Assembly: GCA_963762825.1 (NCBI GenBank)
Contig: CAVXLZ010000004.1
Span: forward strand, 62,001 to 126,000
Reading direction: 5' to 3'
Source of the DNA: Miltoncostaea sp963762825
GTDB taxonomy: Bacteria > Actinomycetota > Thermoleophilia > Miltoncostaeales > Miltoncostaeaceae
Length of the DNA stretch: 64,000 bases
Shown here one piece after another: positions 9,003-17,769 of this stretch. The first letter of the stretch is position 1, and each line of letters opens with the position of its first letter. The notes beneath the pieces are model-generated. The model was given only the letters and a program-made list of their open reading frames with translations. It did not search any database and had not been told where the DNA came from. The position numbers and the translations under genes were made by a program.

Positions 9003-9431
9003 ATGATGGACGTCGATCCACGAGAGAGGATCGCGGGCTGGAGCGTCCGCGACGTGATGAGCTCTCCGATGCGCACCTGCTTCGCCGATCTCCCCCTGGT
9101 GGATGCGGCCCAGCGCATGGCGGCCGAGCACATCCACTGCCTGGCCGTCGTTTCGACCACGAGCGAGGATGAGGTGGACGGCTTCCTCGGCATCCTGTCG
9201 GATATCGACCTCGTCGCGGCGCTCGAGGCGGGATCGGCGTTCGGCACGGCCGGCGAGTTCGCGGCGTCATCGGTGGATTCCGTCATGGCCGACGCGCCCC
9301 TCGGCGAGGCCGTCCATCAGATGCACGAGAGCCGTGCCCATCACCTCGTCGTGGTCGCGCGCGGATCCGGCCGCCCGGTGGGAATCCTCTCCACCCTCGA
9401 CATCCTGGAGACCGTGGCCGGAGCCGGCTGA
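9003..9431 (+). CDS. CBS-domain protein
   Basis: A 142-residue protein made of two CBS motifs: VRDVMSSPMRTC...GILSDIDLV at about residues 15-75 and VDSVMADAPLGEAV...GILSTLDILETV at about 90-138. Paired CBS motifs form a Bateman module that usually binds adenosine nucleotides. There is no attached enzyme or channel domain, so this is a stand-alone regulator or sensor. A strong ribosome site (AAAGGAG) precedes the ATG. It lies 55 bases after the exporter permease on the same strand, but a functional link is not evident. Confidence 0.88.
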   Translation: MMDVDPRERIAGWSVRDVMSSPMRTCFADLPLVDAAQRMAAEHIHCLAVVSTTSEDEVDGFLGILSDIDLVAALEAGSAFGTAGEFAASSVDSVMADAPLGEAVHQMHESRAHHLVVVARGSGRPVGILSTLDILETVAGAG

Positions 9432-9455
9432 GCGCCGCGATCCCGGCGCGGGGTC

Positions 9456-10538
9456 TCAGGCGGCCGTGACCTCGATGTCGCGGCCGCCGAGGATGCGCCC
9501 GTTGACCTGGATCTCGATGCGGTGCGGGCCGGGGTGGATGGTCCGTATCGACAGGTTGCGGAAGCGGTGGCGGCGCACGACGGTCTCCGGCCGGCCGGGG
9601 CGCAGGTCCCTGGTGGTCATCTTGAAGACCTTCCCGGCGCGCCGGCCCGCGGCGCCCTGGAAGTGGACGACGTAGTCGATGGCGGCACGGGTCGGATCGC
9701 TCACCGCGAGGACGGCGGTGATGGTGACCTCCCCGCCGACAGGGACCCGAGCGGGGGCGCAGTGGAGAGAGACGAGGGTGACCTCGTTGCCGTGGGAGTA
9801 CCCGAGCAGGCGGAGGGCCTCCGGGTCGCCGCGCTTCACCAGCGTGCGCAGGCCGTGGCGCACCACGAAGTCGCCGTGCGTCGACGCGTCGCGCCAGCGC
9901 CTCGCGCAGTCGAGCGCCACGTCGGGGTGGTCCTTGCTGATGTCGTTGAGGTGGTTGGCCACCGAGCGGCGCACGTAGTCGGAGGGGTCGTCGAAGAGCA
10001 CGTCCAGGAACCGGATGCCCAGCGCGGGATCGGCGATGTGAGCCGCCAGACGGCTCGCCCACGGCAGGCGCGGCCTTGTGCCCTCCGAGACCAGGCGCCG
10101 GATGTGCTCGTCGGGATCGACCGCCCACCGGGCCAGATACTCGTAGGTGATCTCGGGATGGCGCACGATGAAGGGCCGGATCGGCCCCTCGCTCGAGAAC
10201 CGGGGGGTGAGCGCCGCCAGCAGGGGAAGGGCGAGGTCCGGCTGGTCGATGCCGCGCTCGGCCACGAGCTGCCCGCACGGCAGGGTCATCCAGCCCGTGA
10301 AGGTCTTTGAGGTGAGCGCGCGGTGGAGGATGGCGGCCGCCTCGGCGAACTCCGCGGGGAGCAGGCCGCCGAGGGTGTGCGCCAGATGGTCCACCCGCTG
10401 CATCAGCCGGAGCTCGCCGAGCCCGCGCTTCGCCTCTGCCTCCCATTGCGACAGGGGGAAGTCGGGCCACGCGCGCTGGATCTCCGCCCCAAGGCGCTCC
10501 ACCAGCCCAGGCGAGAGCTCGTCCTTGAAGTCAGCCAT
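9456..10538 (-). CDS. AlkC-type DNA alkylation repair glycosylase
   Basis: A 360-residue protein with HEAT-like repeats over about the first 250 residues (WAVDPDEHIRRLVSEGTRPRLPW, DPSDYVRRSVANHLNDISKDHP), the hallmark of AlkC/AlkD glycosylases that remove N3-methyladenine without base flipping. The last 100 residues form a separate beta-rich domain (VPVGGEVTITAVL...HRIEIQVNG) fitting the Ig-like DNA-contacting domain described for AlkC but absent from AlkD. The RRSVANHLNDISK segment is a well-conserved part of the family. It acts on alkylated chromosomal DNA in the cytoplasm. It converges on the CBS gene and is transcribed alone. Confidence 0.85.
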   Translation of the reverse strand: MADFKDELSPGLVERLGAEIQRAWPDFPLSQWEAEAKRGLGELRLMQRVDHLAHTLGGLLPAEFAEAAAILHRALTSKTFTGWMTLPCGQLVAERGIDQPDLALPLLAALTPRFSSEGPIRPFIVRHPEITYEYLARWAVDPDEHIRRLVSEGTRPRLPWASRLAAHIADPALGIRFLDVLFDDPSDYVRRSVANHLNDISKDHPDVALDCARRWRDASTHGDFVVRHGLRTLVKRGDPEALRLLGYSHGNEVTLVSLHCAPARVPVGGEVTITAVLAVSDPTRAAIDYVVHFQGAAGRRAGKVFKMTTRDLRPGRPETVVRRHRFRNLSIRTIHPGPHRIEIQVNGRILGGRDIEVTAA

Positions 10539-10709
10539 GCCCGACCCTGGAGGGATGCCCGCCGACGAGCATCAGCCCGCCGCCACGGGTTCCTCGGCCC
10601 CCGGGTGCGTAGGAACCCGCACCGGGGCTCCGGAGCGCTCGCGATGCCCCCGGCGATGGCGTGATCGAGGCTTGCGGCATGAAGCGGGGAAGATCGCGCG
10701 AGCTGGGGT

Positions 10710-10734
10710 CCACCACCGCCGCGGGCGGAGGTGG
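10710..10734. terminator. intrinsic terminator-like hairpin
   Basis: A stem of about ten pairs with one A-A mismatch and a 3-base loop (arms 10710-10720 and 10724-10734). It lies 35 bases beyond the end of the minus-strand membrane-protein gene at 10769-11026. No U-rich tail is obvious, as is common in high-GC genomes. Confidence 0.4.
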
Positions 10735-10768
10735 TCCTAGGCGCCGTCGCCGGCCCACGGCGATGGTG

Positions 10769-11026
10769 TTAGGGATTGCCGAGCGCATAGAGGACGTTGC
10801 CCGCGACGACCACCACGACCAGCACGGAGCTGATGGCGAGGCAGCGGGACGCCGTTCTGTTGCTCTCTGCCGCGGATCGCGCCCGCCGCGCGCCCACGGC
10901 GCAGAAGACGATGGCCACGAGGGCGCTCGCGACACTGAGCGGCGGCACGATCAGGAGCACCACCGCGACCACCGTCGCCACGAGGCCCACGCGTGTCGGG
11001 ACGTCGAGGGAACGCCAATCGACCAT
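10769..11026 (-). CDS. small two-helix membrane protein
   Basis: An 85-residue protein with two hydrophobic segments, about residues 14-40 (LVATVVAVVLLIVPPLSVASA) and 60-82 (CLAISSVLVVVVVAGNVLYAL), joined by a basic, probably cytoplasmic loop (GARRARSAAESNRTA). No family is recognised with confidence. It is transcribed away from the flavodoxin-like gene, sharing a 35-base intergenic region with it. Confidence 0.6.
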   Translation of the reverse strand: MVDWRSLDVPTRVGLVATVVAVVLLIVPPLSVASALVAIVFCAVGARRARSAAESNRTASRCLAISSVLVVVVVAGNVLYALGNP

Positions 11027-11061
11027 GCGCGGAACCCTAGCCGCGGCCGAGAGGAGACGAG

Positions 11062-11556
11062 ATGACCGTACTGGTTTCGGCAGCCAGCAAGCACGGAGCC
11101 ACGCAGGAGATCGCCGAGGAGATCGGGCGCGTCCTCACCGAGGCGGGCGTCGCAACAGAGGTGATGCCGACCGACGAGGTCGACGATCTCGATTCCTTCG
11201 AGGCCTTCGTGCTGGGCAGCGCCGTCTACACGGGGCACTGGATGGCCGAGGCGACGCAGCTCATCACCGACCATGGCGCCGCCATGGTGGGCAGGCCGGT
11301 ATGGCTGTTCAGCAGCGGCCCGGTCGGAGACCCTCCGCACCCGATCGAGGAGCACGCCGTCCAGGTGGAGGGTCTCATCGCCACCTGCGGGGCCCGCGAA
11401 CACCGCCTCTTCACCGGGCGCCTCGACAAGCACCTGCTGAGCTTCGGCGAGCGCGCGATGATGCTGGCCGTGCGCGCGCCGGAGGGCGACTTCCGCGACT
11501 GGGTCGCCATCAACGCCTGGGCCTCCGAGATCGCCGAGGCGCTCCGAGGCTCGTGA
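11062..11556 (+). CDS. flavodoxin-domain protein (HemG-like)
   Basis: A 164-residue flavodoxin-fold protein. The FMN phosphate loop is VSAASKHGATQEIAEEIG at residues 4-21, and the FVLGSAVYTGHWM segment at about 52-64 fits the isoalloxazine-contacting loop. The length and the S-KHGAT form match flavodoxin-type protoporphyrinogen oxidase (HemG) homologues, which are widespread in actinobacteria without always making heme. It is a cytoplasmic electron carrier or oxidase; its partner is unknown. A GAGGAGACG ribosome site precedes the ATG. Confidence 0.82.
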   Translation: MTVLVSAASKHGATQEIAEEIGRVLTEAGVATEVMPTDEVDDLDSFEAFVLGSAVYTGHWMAEATQLITDHGAAMVGRPVWLFSSGPVGDPPHPIEEHAVQVEGLIATCGAREHRLFTGRLDKHLLSFGERAMMLAVRAPEGDFRDWVAINAWASEIAEALRGS

Positions 11557-11630
11557 GGCACATCCCCATCACCAGGGGGCCGGGTCGTGGGATGGCGGGC
11601 CGCCGCGGCCCGGCACCTCGGCGAGGCCAC

Positions 11631-12293
11631 ATGGCTTGCCGGATTTCGGTCCTCGCTGCGGTCGTCGCGTGGGGCTACTTCGTCGGAGTTCGCCCGCGCC
11701 TCCTGCGCTGGGGGGCAACCGAAGAAGAAGCCGACGCGACGCTGCCCGGCGACGAACTGATCCCGCGTCCCGACAACTCGTCCACGATGGCGGGCAACCT
11801 CCCTGGGCCGCCCGCGGAGGTGTGGCCGTGGCTCGTCCAGATGGGCTGCGATCGTGCGGGGTGGTACAGCTGGGACCGACTCGACAACGGGGGCCGTGCC
11901 AGCGCAATGGTGATCGTGCCCGAATGGCAGCAGTTGGCCGTGGGCGACCGGCTCACGTCTTCACCGGATGGATCGTCCTACTTCACCGCCGCCATCGTGA
12001 GTGCCCCGCGGGTCCTGGTTCTGAAGGCAGACCTCAGCCTCCCCGGCGGAGGGCCGATCACCCCGGGCGTCAACCCGCCCCGCTGGTGGATCCGGGCAAC
12101 GTGGGCGTTCGTGCTCCACCGGACCGAGGACGGACAGACGCGCCTGGTGGTCCGACTGAGGTCGATCGGGAATCCCGCCTGGGCGGTGCATCTCGCAAAC
12201 TCCCTGGCGGGAGAACCGGCGCATGCCCTGATGCAGCTGCGGCAGTTCGAGGGCCTCCGGCGGCGGCTGACTCGCCCTGATGCGCCTCGTTGA
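11631..12293 (+). CDS. SRPBCC-family protein with N-terminal anchor
   Basis: A 220-residue protein. A short hydrophobic segment at residues 5-20 (SVLAAVVAWGYFVGV) is followed by the family start RPRLLRWGATEEEADATLPGD and by PPAEVWPWLVQMG, a typical START/SRPBCC helix. The C-terminal region ends in a long helix (ALMQLRQFEGLRRRL). Members form a deep hydrophobic pocket for lipids or cofactors; the ligand here is unknown. An in-frame ATG at 11592 is also possible, but the hydrophobic start favours 11631. It converges on the GerW-like gene with 48 bases between. Confidence 0.72.
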   Translation: MACRISVLAAVVAWGYFVGVRPRLLRWGATEEEADATLPGDELIPRPDNSSTMAGNLPGPPAEVWPWLVQMGCDRAGWYSWDRLDNGGRASAMVIVPEWQQLAVGDRLTSSPDGSSYFTAAIVSAPRVLVLKADLSLPGGGPITPGVNPPRWWIRATWAFVLHRTEDGQTRLVVRLRSIGNPAWAVHLANSLAGEPAHALMQLRQFEGLRRRLTRPDAPR

Positions 12294-12341
12294 TGCGCCC
12301 CGACTTGGCGTCATCGGTGATCGTGTCGGTGAAGCGCCACC

Positions 12342-12758
12342 TCATCCCCCCGGCTGGTCCGCAACGCCGTCCCCCGTTCGGTCGCGAAGGTCCGCGTCCA
12401 CGTCGGAGCGCAGGCGGGGCCAGACCACCCGCCAGGAGAGCGCCACCAGCGCCAGCGCCAGGGCGACGGCGCCGATATCGGACGCGGTCGTGATCCTGCG
12501 AAAGCGGGCGCGGCCCTTACGCATCTCGATGTAGCCGGCGGGGCGCACGACGGCGCCGCCCCCTCCGCCCTCGCCGACCTCCCGGCCGCCGCTGCGGCCT
12601 CCTCCCCCGCCGAACCCGAAGCGGGCTCGCGCGACCGGGATCACCAGAACGCCGCCATGCTCGACGGGCGCGCCGAACACGGCCTCGGCGCGCGCACCGC
12701 GTGCCACGTCCTCGGCGAGGCCGCGGAGCGGCCCGATGCTCTTGTGCTCGCGGATCAT
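12342..12758 (-). CDS. GerW/YtfJ-family protein
   Basis: A 138-residue protein with the family core AVFGAPVEHGGVLVIPVARARFGFGGGGG at about residues 25-55, followed by a glycine-rich stretch. A single C-terminal hydrophobic segment (about 90-115, IGAVALALALVALSWRVVW) would anchor it. GerW was named for spore germination in Bacillus, but homologues occur widely in non-sporulating actinobacteria with unknown roles. Its ATG overlaps the nitroreductase stop (ATGA), so the two are coupled. It is the last gene of the minus-strand run from 15895. Confidence 0.8.
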   Translation of the reverse strand: MIREHKSIGPLRGLAEDVARGARAEAVFGAPVEHGGVLVIPVARARFGFGGGGGRSGGREVGEGGGGGAVVRPAGYIEMRKGRARFRRITTASDIGAVALALALVALSWRVVWPRLRSDVDADLRDRTGDGVADQPGG

Positions 12759-13741
12759 CGCGACGCTCCCTGTTGGATGACGGCGGTCACCGGCCGCCGC
12801 GGAGCCGGCCGGCCCTCCTGCGTGGAGACCCCCATTCGCAGCACGAGCTGCGGGAACCCGGGCCGCCCCAGCAGGTGGGCGAGCTGCGGCCGCAGCTCGC
12901 CCACCTGGCATGGCTGGTTGAGATAGCCGGCCTGCACCCCCTCGGCGGCGGCGGTGAGCAGGGCGCGCTGAAGAGCACATCCGGCCGCGAGCCAGTCGGC
13001 GGGTCCGTCGCCGTCGGTGCCGAGCACGGCGACCGCCGGAGAGCCCTCGAGGAGGGCCGCGTCCTTCGCGCCGGTGCGCCGACCCAGATCGAACGCCGAC
13101 AACGCCAGGCGGGTCACCGGCAGAGCGGCGATCGGAACCACGAGACCCTCGCCGCTGCGGCGCGGGTGCATCCACGAGGCGAGCTCGCGCCGCCACCGGG
13201 GATCGGCGAACTGCCGTCCGTCTCCCTCGGCCACCAGCTCGGCCAGCGCGCTGCGGCGCGCGTGGTCGCCGACGACCTCGAGCCAGGCGCCCTCGGCGGA
13301 GACCGCCTCGACGAGGCGCTGGACCAGCTCGGGCGGCATCGGGTGGTCCGAGAAGGGCTCGCGCACCGTGCGTCGCGCCGGGCATGCGGCGAGCAGCGCA
13401 CGGTCGTCGTGGCCGGCCGAACCGCCCCTGGGAGCCTCGACGAGTTCGACGAGTGCCAGCAGGTCGGGATCGTCGCCCGGCAGCAGCGTTACCTGCGGCG
13501 CGAGGCCGCGCGCGCGCGCCGACAGGCAGAGGGTGTAGAGAGCCGCGCCGCAGCTGATCGTGAGCTCGCGGTCGTGGGGATCGTTGACCGGCAGGGCCCG
13601 GGTGCGGTCGGCATGGAGCGCGATCGTGCGCTCGTGTACGGCGAAGACCCACGGTTGGGTGTTGTGGGAGGAGGGGGCGCTGACGGCATCGGCCACGAGG
13701 TCTTCCACAGGCGTTGCGAGGGACGCGTGCGACATGGCCAT
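12755..13741 (-). CDS. Acg-family nitroreductase-like flavoprotein
   Basis: A 328-residue protein. It starts with APSSHNTQPWVF, the FMN-contacting segment of the nitroreductase fold (compare ASPSxxNxQPW), followed by LHADRTRALPVNDPHDRELTISCGAAL, characteristic of the Acg group. A second nitroreductase-like segment, ACPARRTVREPF, occurs at about residue 125, as expected for these single-chain duplicated forms. Acg of Mycobacterium tuberculosis binds FMN but its reaction is not settled. It sits between a small membrane protein and the GerW-like gene in one operon. Confidence 0.82.
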   Translation of the reverse strand: MAMSHASLATPVEDLVADAVSAPSSHNTQPWVFAVHERTIALHADRTRALPVNDPHDRELTISCGAALYTLCLSARARGLAPQVTLLPGDDPDLLALVELVEAPRGGSAGHDDRALLAACPARRTVREPFSDHPMPPELVQRLVEAVSAEGAWLEVVGDHARRSALAELVAEGDGRQFADPRWRRELASWMHPRRSGEGLVVPIAALPVTRLALSAFDLGRRTGAKDAALLEGSPAVAVLGTDGDGPADWLAAGCALQRALLTAAAEGVQAGYLNQPCQVGELRPQLAHLLGRPGFPQLVLRMGVSTQEGRPAPRRPVTAVIQQGASR

Positions 13742-13747
13742 CCGCGC

Positions 13748-14179
13748 CTACGCCGGCCGGTGGGATGGGGCGCCGCGGATCCCGTCGTCGCGGTCCTTGT
13801 GTTGCTTGCCCTCGTGCGCCCGGGAGTGGGGTCGCGCGGCGAGGATCGCGAGCAGGGCGATCGCGGCGAAGTTGCGCAGGGTCGGCTCGGGCCACTGCAC
13901 CTGGGCGCTTCCGGACAGCCAACCGGGATCCACCAGGAAGACGATCGCCGTGATCGCGACCTTCCCCAGCCACCCGAAGATCAGGAAGAGGGTGGCGAGG
14001 ACGATCGCCCAGAAGCCGAGCTCGGGCAGGCCGATCGCGGGCCCGAACTCCAGCACGTTCCACGCGAGCCAGAAGACGAACGGCCCGATCAGGATCGCGA
14101 CGACGAGCCCCACGATCGCGATCGTGACCCCACCGGCGACCAGGGCTCCGATGCCGAGGACCCGCAACAGCGTCTTCAC
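13748..14179 (-). CDS. multi-pass membrane protein of unknown function
   Basis: A 143-residue protein with three or four hydrophobic segments: residues 7-35 (GIGALVAGGVTIAIVGLVVAI), 37-50, 58-85 (FWAIVLATLFLIFGWLGKVAI) and possibly 108-118. It ends in a charged tail rich in His and Arg. No family is recognised. The GTG at 14177-14179 is preceded by a good ribosome site (AGGGGAG). Its stop is 6 bases before the nitroreductase start and it lies 37 bases after the ABC permease, so it belongs to that run. Confidence 0.65.
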   Translation of the reverse strand: MKTLLRVLGIGALVAGGVTIAIVGLVVAILIGPFVFWLAWNVLEFGPAIGLPELGFWAIVLATLFLIFGWLGKVAITAIVFLVDPGWLSGSAQVQWPEPTLRNFAAIALLAILAARPHSRAHEGKQHKDRDDGIRGAPSHRPA

Positions 14180-14216
14180 GGCGATCGCTCCCCTCGTCGG
14201 TGGCGTGCGCCCGGGC

Positions 14217-14963
14217 TCATACGACGTCGCGCCTCTCGACCGCGAGCAGCCCGACCGCCGCCGGGACCGCCGCCCAGGCGACGATGGCGGCGATCGCCGC
14301 CGGCACGCTGACATCGCTCGCGACCCCTGACAGGACGTTGGCCAGGGGGCCCGGCATCCAGGACGCCGCCTCGCTGGCAAGCTGGACGACGAGCGGAGGG
14401 GCGACGATCAACGCGAGGACTGCACCCGTGACGGCGCCGCCGGTGTTGCGGACGAGCGCGCCGATACCCGCGCCCAGGACCGCGCCCGCGGCTCCCGTGG
14501 CCGCGGAGGCGAGGAGCACCCGTGCGACTCCACCGGCGGAGACGAGGAAGCCGAACTCGGTCGTGGGGAGCGAGAGCGCGACGGCGGCGACCGTGATGGC
14601 CGCGCCGGCCAGACCGAGAACTCCGCCGCCGATCAGGATCGCCGTCAGCTGCGCGCCGACCGCCTGGTGGCGCTGCGGGGCGGCGAGAAACGTCGGCACG
14701 ACCGTGTTGTGGCCGTACTCGCGGGCGACCGCGATGCCGCCGAACAGACCCGCGATGATCATGGCGTTGGCCGCGAACGCCATCAGCGACTGCTGGTCGG
14801 CCGCCGTGGAGATGAAGGCCTTGCTGCCGTCCATGTCGGTCCCGATGACCACGGCCGTGGCCGTGATGGCGCTGATCGCCACGAGGACCACGAGGAACGC
14901 CCATGGCATCTTGGTCGTCGTGAGCTTGCGCAGCTCGGCCCGGGTCAGCCTCATCCATGTCAT
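14217..14963 (-). CDS. ABC-2 type transporter permease
   Basis: A 248-residue permease with six predicted helices: about 20-40, 60-80, 100-125, 140-170, 180-200 and 222-242. It begins with the short amphipathic RLTRAELRKLTTTKMPW typical of ABC-2 exporters working with DrrA/CcmA-type ATPases. REYGHNTV at about residue 83 is a conserved cytoplasmic loop. The start overlaps the ATPase stop (ATGA at 14960-14963), so the pair makes one exporter. The substrate is unknown. Confidence 0.88.
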   Translation of the reverse strand: MTWMRLTRAELRKLTTTKMPWAFLVVLVAISAITATAVVIGTDMDGSKAFISTAADQQSLMAFAANAMIIAGLFGGIAVAREYGHNTVVPTFLAAPQRHQAVGAQLTAILIGGGVLGLAGAAITVAAVALSLPTTEFGFLVSAGGVARVLLASAATGAAGAVLGAGIGALVRNTGGAVTGAVLALIVAPPLVVQLASEAASWMPGPLANVLSGVASDVSVPAAIAAIVAWAAVPAAVGLLAVERRDVV

Positions 14964-15895
14964 CGCGCCACCGCCTCCTTCGCTGTCTCGCCGACGTCGC
15001 CGGCGCCTGTCCAGTCGAGGAAGAGCTCCTCGAGCGACCCCGCGTGGGGTGAGAGCTCGTGCAGCGGGATGCCGACGGCGAACGCCCGCTCGCCGATCTG
15101 GTCGATCTCGAGGCCCCGGACCACGAGCGTGTCCTCCTCGAGCAACCGGACGATCCCCCCTTCGGCCTCGAGGGCGCCCTTCAGGCGCTCCGGCGATGCC
15201 GAGCGCACCAGTGAGGCGGCCTGCAGGAGCTCGCCCAACGATCCGCTCGTGACGAGGCGCCCCCGGTTGATGACGACCACCTCGTCGACGAGGTGCTCCA
15301 TCTCGGCGAGGAGATGGCTCGAGACGAACACGGTGTCGCCCTTGGCCGCCCGTGCCCGCAGCACGTCGCGCAGCGCTCGGATGCCCTGGGGGTCGAGGCC
15401 GTTGCCGGGCTCGTCGAGGACGAGCGCGGGCGGGTCTCCGAGCAGGGCCGCCGCGAGCCCGAGCCGCTGCCGCATGCCCAGCGAGTAGGCGCCGACGCGC
15501 CGGTCCGCCGCCGGGGCGAGACCGACCTGCTCCAGCAGCTCCTCGGCGCGCGTCGGGGGCACGCCCGTCGCGTCGGACAGGATCCGCAGATGATTGCGCG
15601 CGCTGCGCCCCGGGTGGAACGCGTTGGCCTCCAGGAGGACGCCGACGGTGCGCGCCGGGTCGGGGAGGTCCCGGTAGCGCGTGCCACCCACCGCCGCCCG
15701 GCCCTCGTCGGCCGAGGCGAGGTCCAGCAGGATCTTCATCGTGGTGGACTTGCCGGAGCCGTTCGGCCCGAGGAAGCCGGTGACGCGCCCCGGCTGGACC
15801 GCGAACGACAGGCCATCGACGACCACGTGATCGCCGTAACGTTTGGTCACGTTGTCGATCTCGAGTACGGGCGCGTGGGTCTCGGCGGCGTGCAC
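14960..15895 (-). CDS. ABC exporter ATP-binding protein
   Basis: A 311-residue ATPase of the ABC-2 exporter branch. It has Walker A GPNGSGKST at about residue 41, the signature YSLGMRQRLGLAAALL (SLGM replacing LSGGQ, common in this branch), Walker B with VLDEPGNGLDPQG, and FVSSHLLAEME with the switch His. The C-terminal 80 residues are the usual extension of this family. The GTG at 15893-15895, preceded by GAGGAG, is chosen; the longer frame upstream contains non-coding sequence. It is coupled to the permease at 14217-14963. Confidence 0.92.
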   Translation of the reverse strand: MHAAETHAPVLEIDNVTKRYGDHVVVDGLSFAVQPGRVTGFLGPNGSGKSTTMKILLDLASADEGRAAVGGTRYRDLPDPARTVGVLLEANAFHPGRSARNHLRILSDATGVPPTRAEELLEQVGLAPAADRRVGAYSLGMRQRLGLAAALLGDPPALVLDEPGNGLDPQGIRALRDVLRARAAKGDTVFVSSHLLAEMEHLVDEVVVINRGRLVTSGSLGELLQAASLVRSASPERLKGALEAEGGIVRLLEEDTLVVRGLEIDQIGERAFAVGIPLHELSPHAGSLEELFLDWTGAGDVGETAKEAVAR

Positions 15896-16178
15896 GGTGG
15901 GCTCCTCCCGGGGAAGCTCGGCGAGTACGGGCTCATCGTCGCCGCCTCCCTCACGAGGGAGCATCCGGCGATGGCCGCACGTCCGGCACGGGGTATTTCT
16001 CCCCACGGCCGCGTGAAAACCCGCAGGCCCCGCGGAGGGCCAGAGGCCACCGGGCGGTGCTTTCGGTTCTCCCCCGCCGGACCCGTAGATGTCCGAGAGC
16101 GCTATCCGTGGGGCTCCGGTGTCGCCCGCATCTGCGCGCTGGTGGGGTAGGTGGGAGATCCACCCATCGGAGAACTGC

Positions 16179-17732
16179 ATGAACCGCTCGGCCGACGACG
16201 TGCACTCACCCGCGAGGCGGGCCGGGCGCATCGCCCTGGCATTCGCATGGCGCGACCGGCGCACCGGCGTGGGCCTCGCGATCGCCGCCGCCGCCCTCTG
16301 GGGGCTGCTCGCCGCGTGGTGGATGCCGCGCGGCCCCCTCACCAGCGCCCAGGCGGTGTGGTCGATCGTCCTCAGCCTGGCCGTGGGGGTCGCCGCCGGG
16401 GTGGTGATGCGCTCGCGGTGGGCCATGCTCGCCGCGCCGATCGGCTTCGCGCTCCTCTACGAACTGGCCCGCATCGGCACCGATGGACCCACCGTCAACG
16501 GCATCCACACCAGCACCTACGGCATTCTCGCCCTCGTCGTCGGTCGCGGCTTCCATGCCCTGCTCTCGCTCGTGCCCCTGCTCTTCGGAGCGACGATCGG
16601 CGCCGGTATCGCGCGGCGGATCAGCCGGGCCGCGGATGGCGAGCGACGGCGATCCGTGGGCCTCTACCTGCGCCGCGGCGCGGCCGGGCTCGCGGCCGTC
16701 GGGCTGGTCGTGATGGTGGCGGGGCTGGTTCGCCCGGCATCGACCGACGCGATCACCGGGCCCGACGGCGGGACCCTTCCCGGAAGCGTCGCCGAGCTGA
16801 CACGGATCGAGATCGGCGGCCACGACCTGGCGATGATGATCCGCGGCCACAGCACCGACAATCCGGTGCTGCTGTTCCTGGCCGGAGGGCCCGGCGGCTC
16901 GGAGATGGGGGCCATGCGCAACCACCTCCCCGATCTGGAGAAGTACTTCACGGTCGTCACCTGGGACCAGCGGGGCGCGGGCAAGTCCTATACCGAGCTC
17001 GATCCGACCTCGACGATCTCGCTCGAGGGCTACGTCTCCGACACCATCGCGGCCACCGACTACCTGCGCGAGCGCTTCGGCCAGGACCGGATCTATCTGC
17101 TCGGTCAATCGTGGGGTTCCACCCTCGGGGTGCTGGCGATCCAGCGCCGACCGGAGCTCTACCGGGCCTTCATCGGCACGGGCCAGATGGTCAGCCAGCT
17201 CGCGACCGACCGCATCTTCTACCGTGACACGCTCGCGTGGGCGCGCAGGACCGGCCGGGATGACCTCATCGCTGATCTCACCGACATCGGCCCGCCGCCC
17301 TATGCGTCGATCCTCGACTACGAGACCGCACTCTCCTACGAGCACGAGGTCTACCCCTACGACCACACGGGCAACTCCGAGGGCGAGGGCGGCTTCTCGG
17401 AGAACTTCCTCGTCTCCGAGTACTCGCTGGTCGACCAGGTGCACCTGCTGGCCGCCTTCGTGGACACCTTCACCGCCCTCTACCCGAAGCTCCAGGGCAT
17501 CGACTTCCGCACGCAGGCCACCGATCTCGAGGTGCCCGTGTACTTCGTGCAGGGAGCCCACGAGGCCGACGGACGCGCCGCGCCCTTCGCGGAGTGGTTC
17601 CGGGCGCTCCGGGCTCCCTCCAAGGATCTGGCCGTCCTCGCCACCTCCGGCCACCGGCCGCTGTTCGAGCAGCCGGACGAGTTCGTGGACTACATGAAGG
17701 ACACCGTGCTGACCGAGACCTCCCACAGCTAG
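16179..17732 (+). CDS. alpha/beta hydrolase with N-terminal membrane domain
   Basis: A 517-residue protein. The first 200 residues contain several hydrophobic segments (about 28-48, 60-80, 84-100, 120-150 and 175-195) forming a membrane domain. From about residue 215 follows an alpha/beta hydrolase of the prolyl-iminopeptidase type: oxyanion segment LAGGPGGSEMG, VTWDQRGAGKS, nucleophile elbow GQSWGS, and a late ATSGHRPLF with the catalytic His. Prolyl iminopeptidases remove N-terminal proline from peptides; members of this family also cleave esters. The membrane fusion suggests work at the cell surface. The ATG at 16179 follows CGGAG. Confidence 0.8.
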   Translation: MNRSADDVHSPARRAGRIALAFAWRDRRTGVGLAIAAAALWGLLAAWWMPRGPLTSAQAVWSIVLSLAVGVAAGVVMRSRWAMLAAPIGFALLYELARIGTDGPTVNGIHTSTYGILALVVGRGFHALLSLVPLLFGATIGAGIARRISRAADGERRRSVGLYLRRGAAGLAAVGLVVMVAGLVRPASTDAITGPDGGTLPGSVAELTRIEIGGHDLAMMIRGHSTDNPVLLFLAGGPGGSEMGAMRNHLPDLEKYFTVVTWDQRGAGKSYTELDPTSTISLEGYVSDTIAATDYLRERFGQDRIYLLGQSWGSTLGVLAIQRRPELYRAFIGTGQMVSQLATDRIFYRDTLAWARRTGRDDLIADLTDIGPPPYASILDYETALSYEHEVYPYDHTGNSEGEGGFSENFLVSEYSLVDQVHLLAAFVDTFTALYPKLQGIDFRTQATDLEVPVYFVQGAHEADGRAAPFAEWFRALRAPSKDLAVLATSGHRPLFEQPDEFVDYMKDTVLTETSHS

Positions 17733-17735
17733 CGA

Positions 17736-17753
17736 GCCTCCGCTTCGGGAGGC
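17736..17753. terminator. terminator-like hairpin between convergent genes
   Basis: A 6-bp stem GCCTCC/GGAGGC with a 6-base loop GCTTCG, located between the stops of the hydrolase gene and the convergent mgtA-like gene. The TTCG in the loop stabilises hairpins. Confidence 0.4.
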
Positions 17754-17769
17754 GCGAGCGCGCACCATC

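Noticed and set aside
5813..9286. A very long minus-strand open frame (1157 codons) opposite the ABC exporter and CBS genes
   Set aside because: The reverse frame of GC-rich coding sequence stays open by chance; the product is His/Arg/Glu/Gly-rich without any domain, while the plus strand carries intact known genes.
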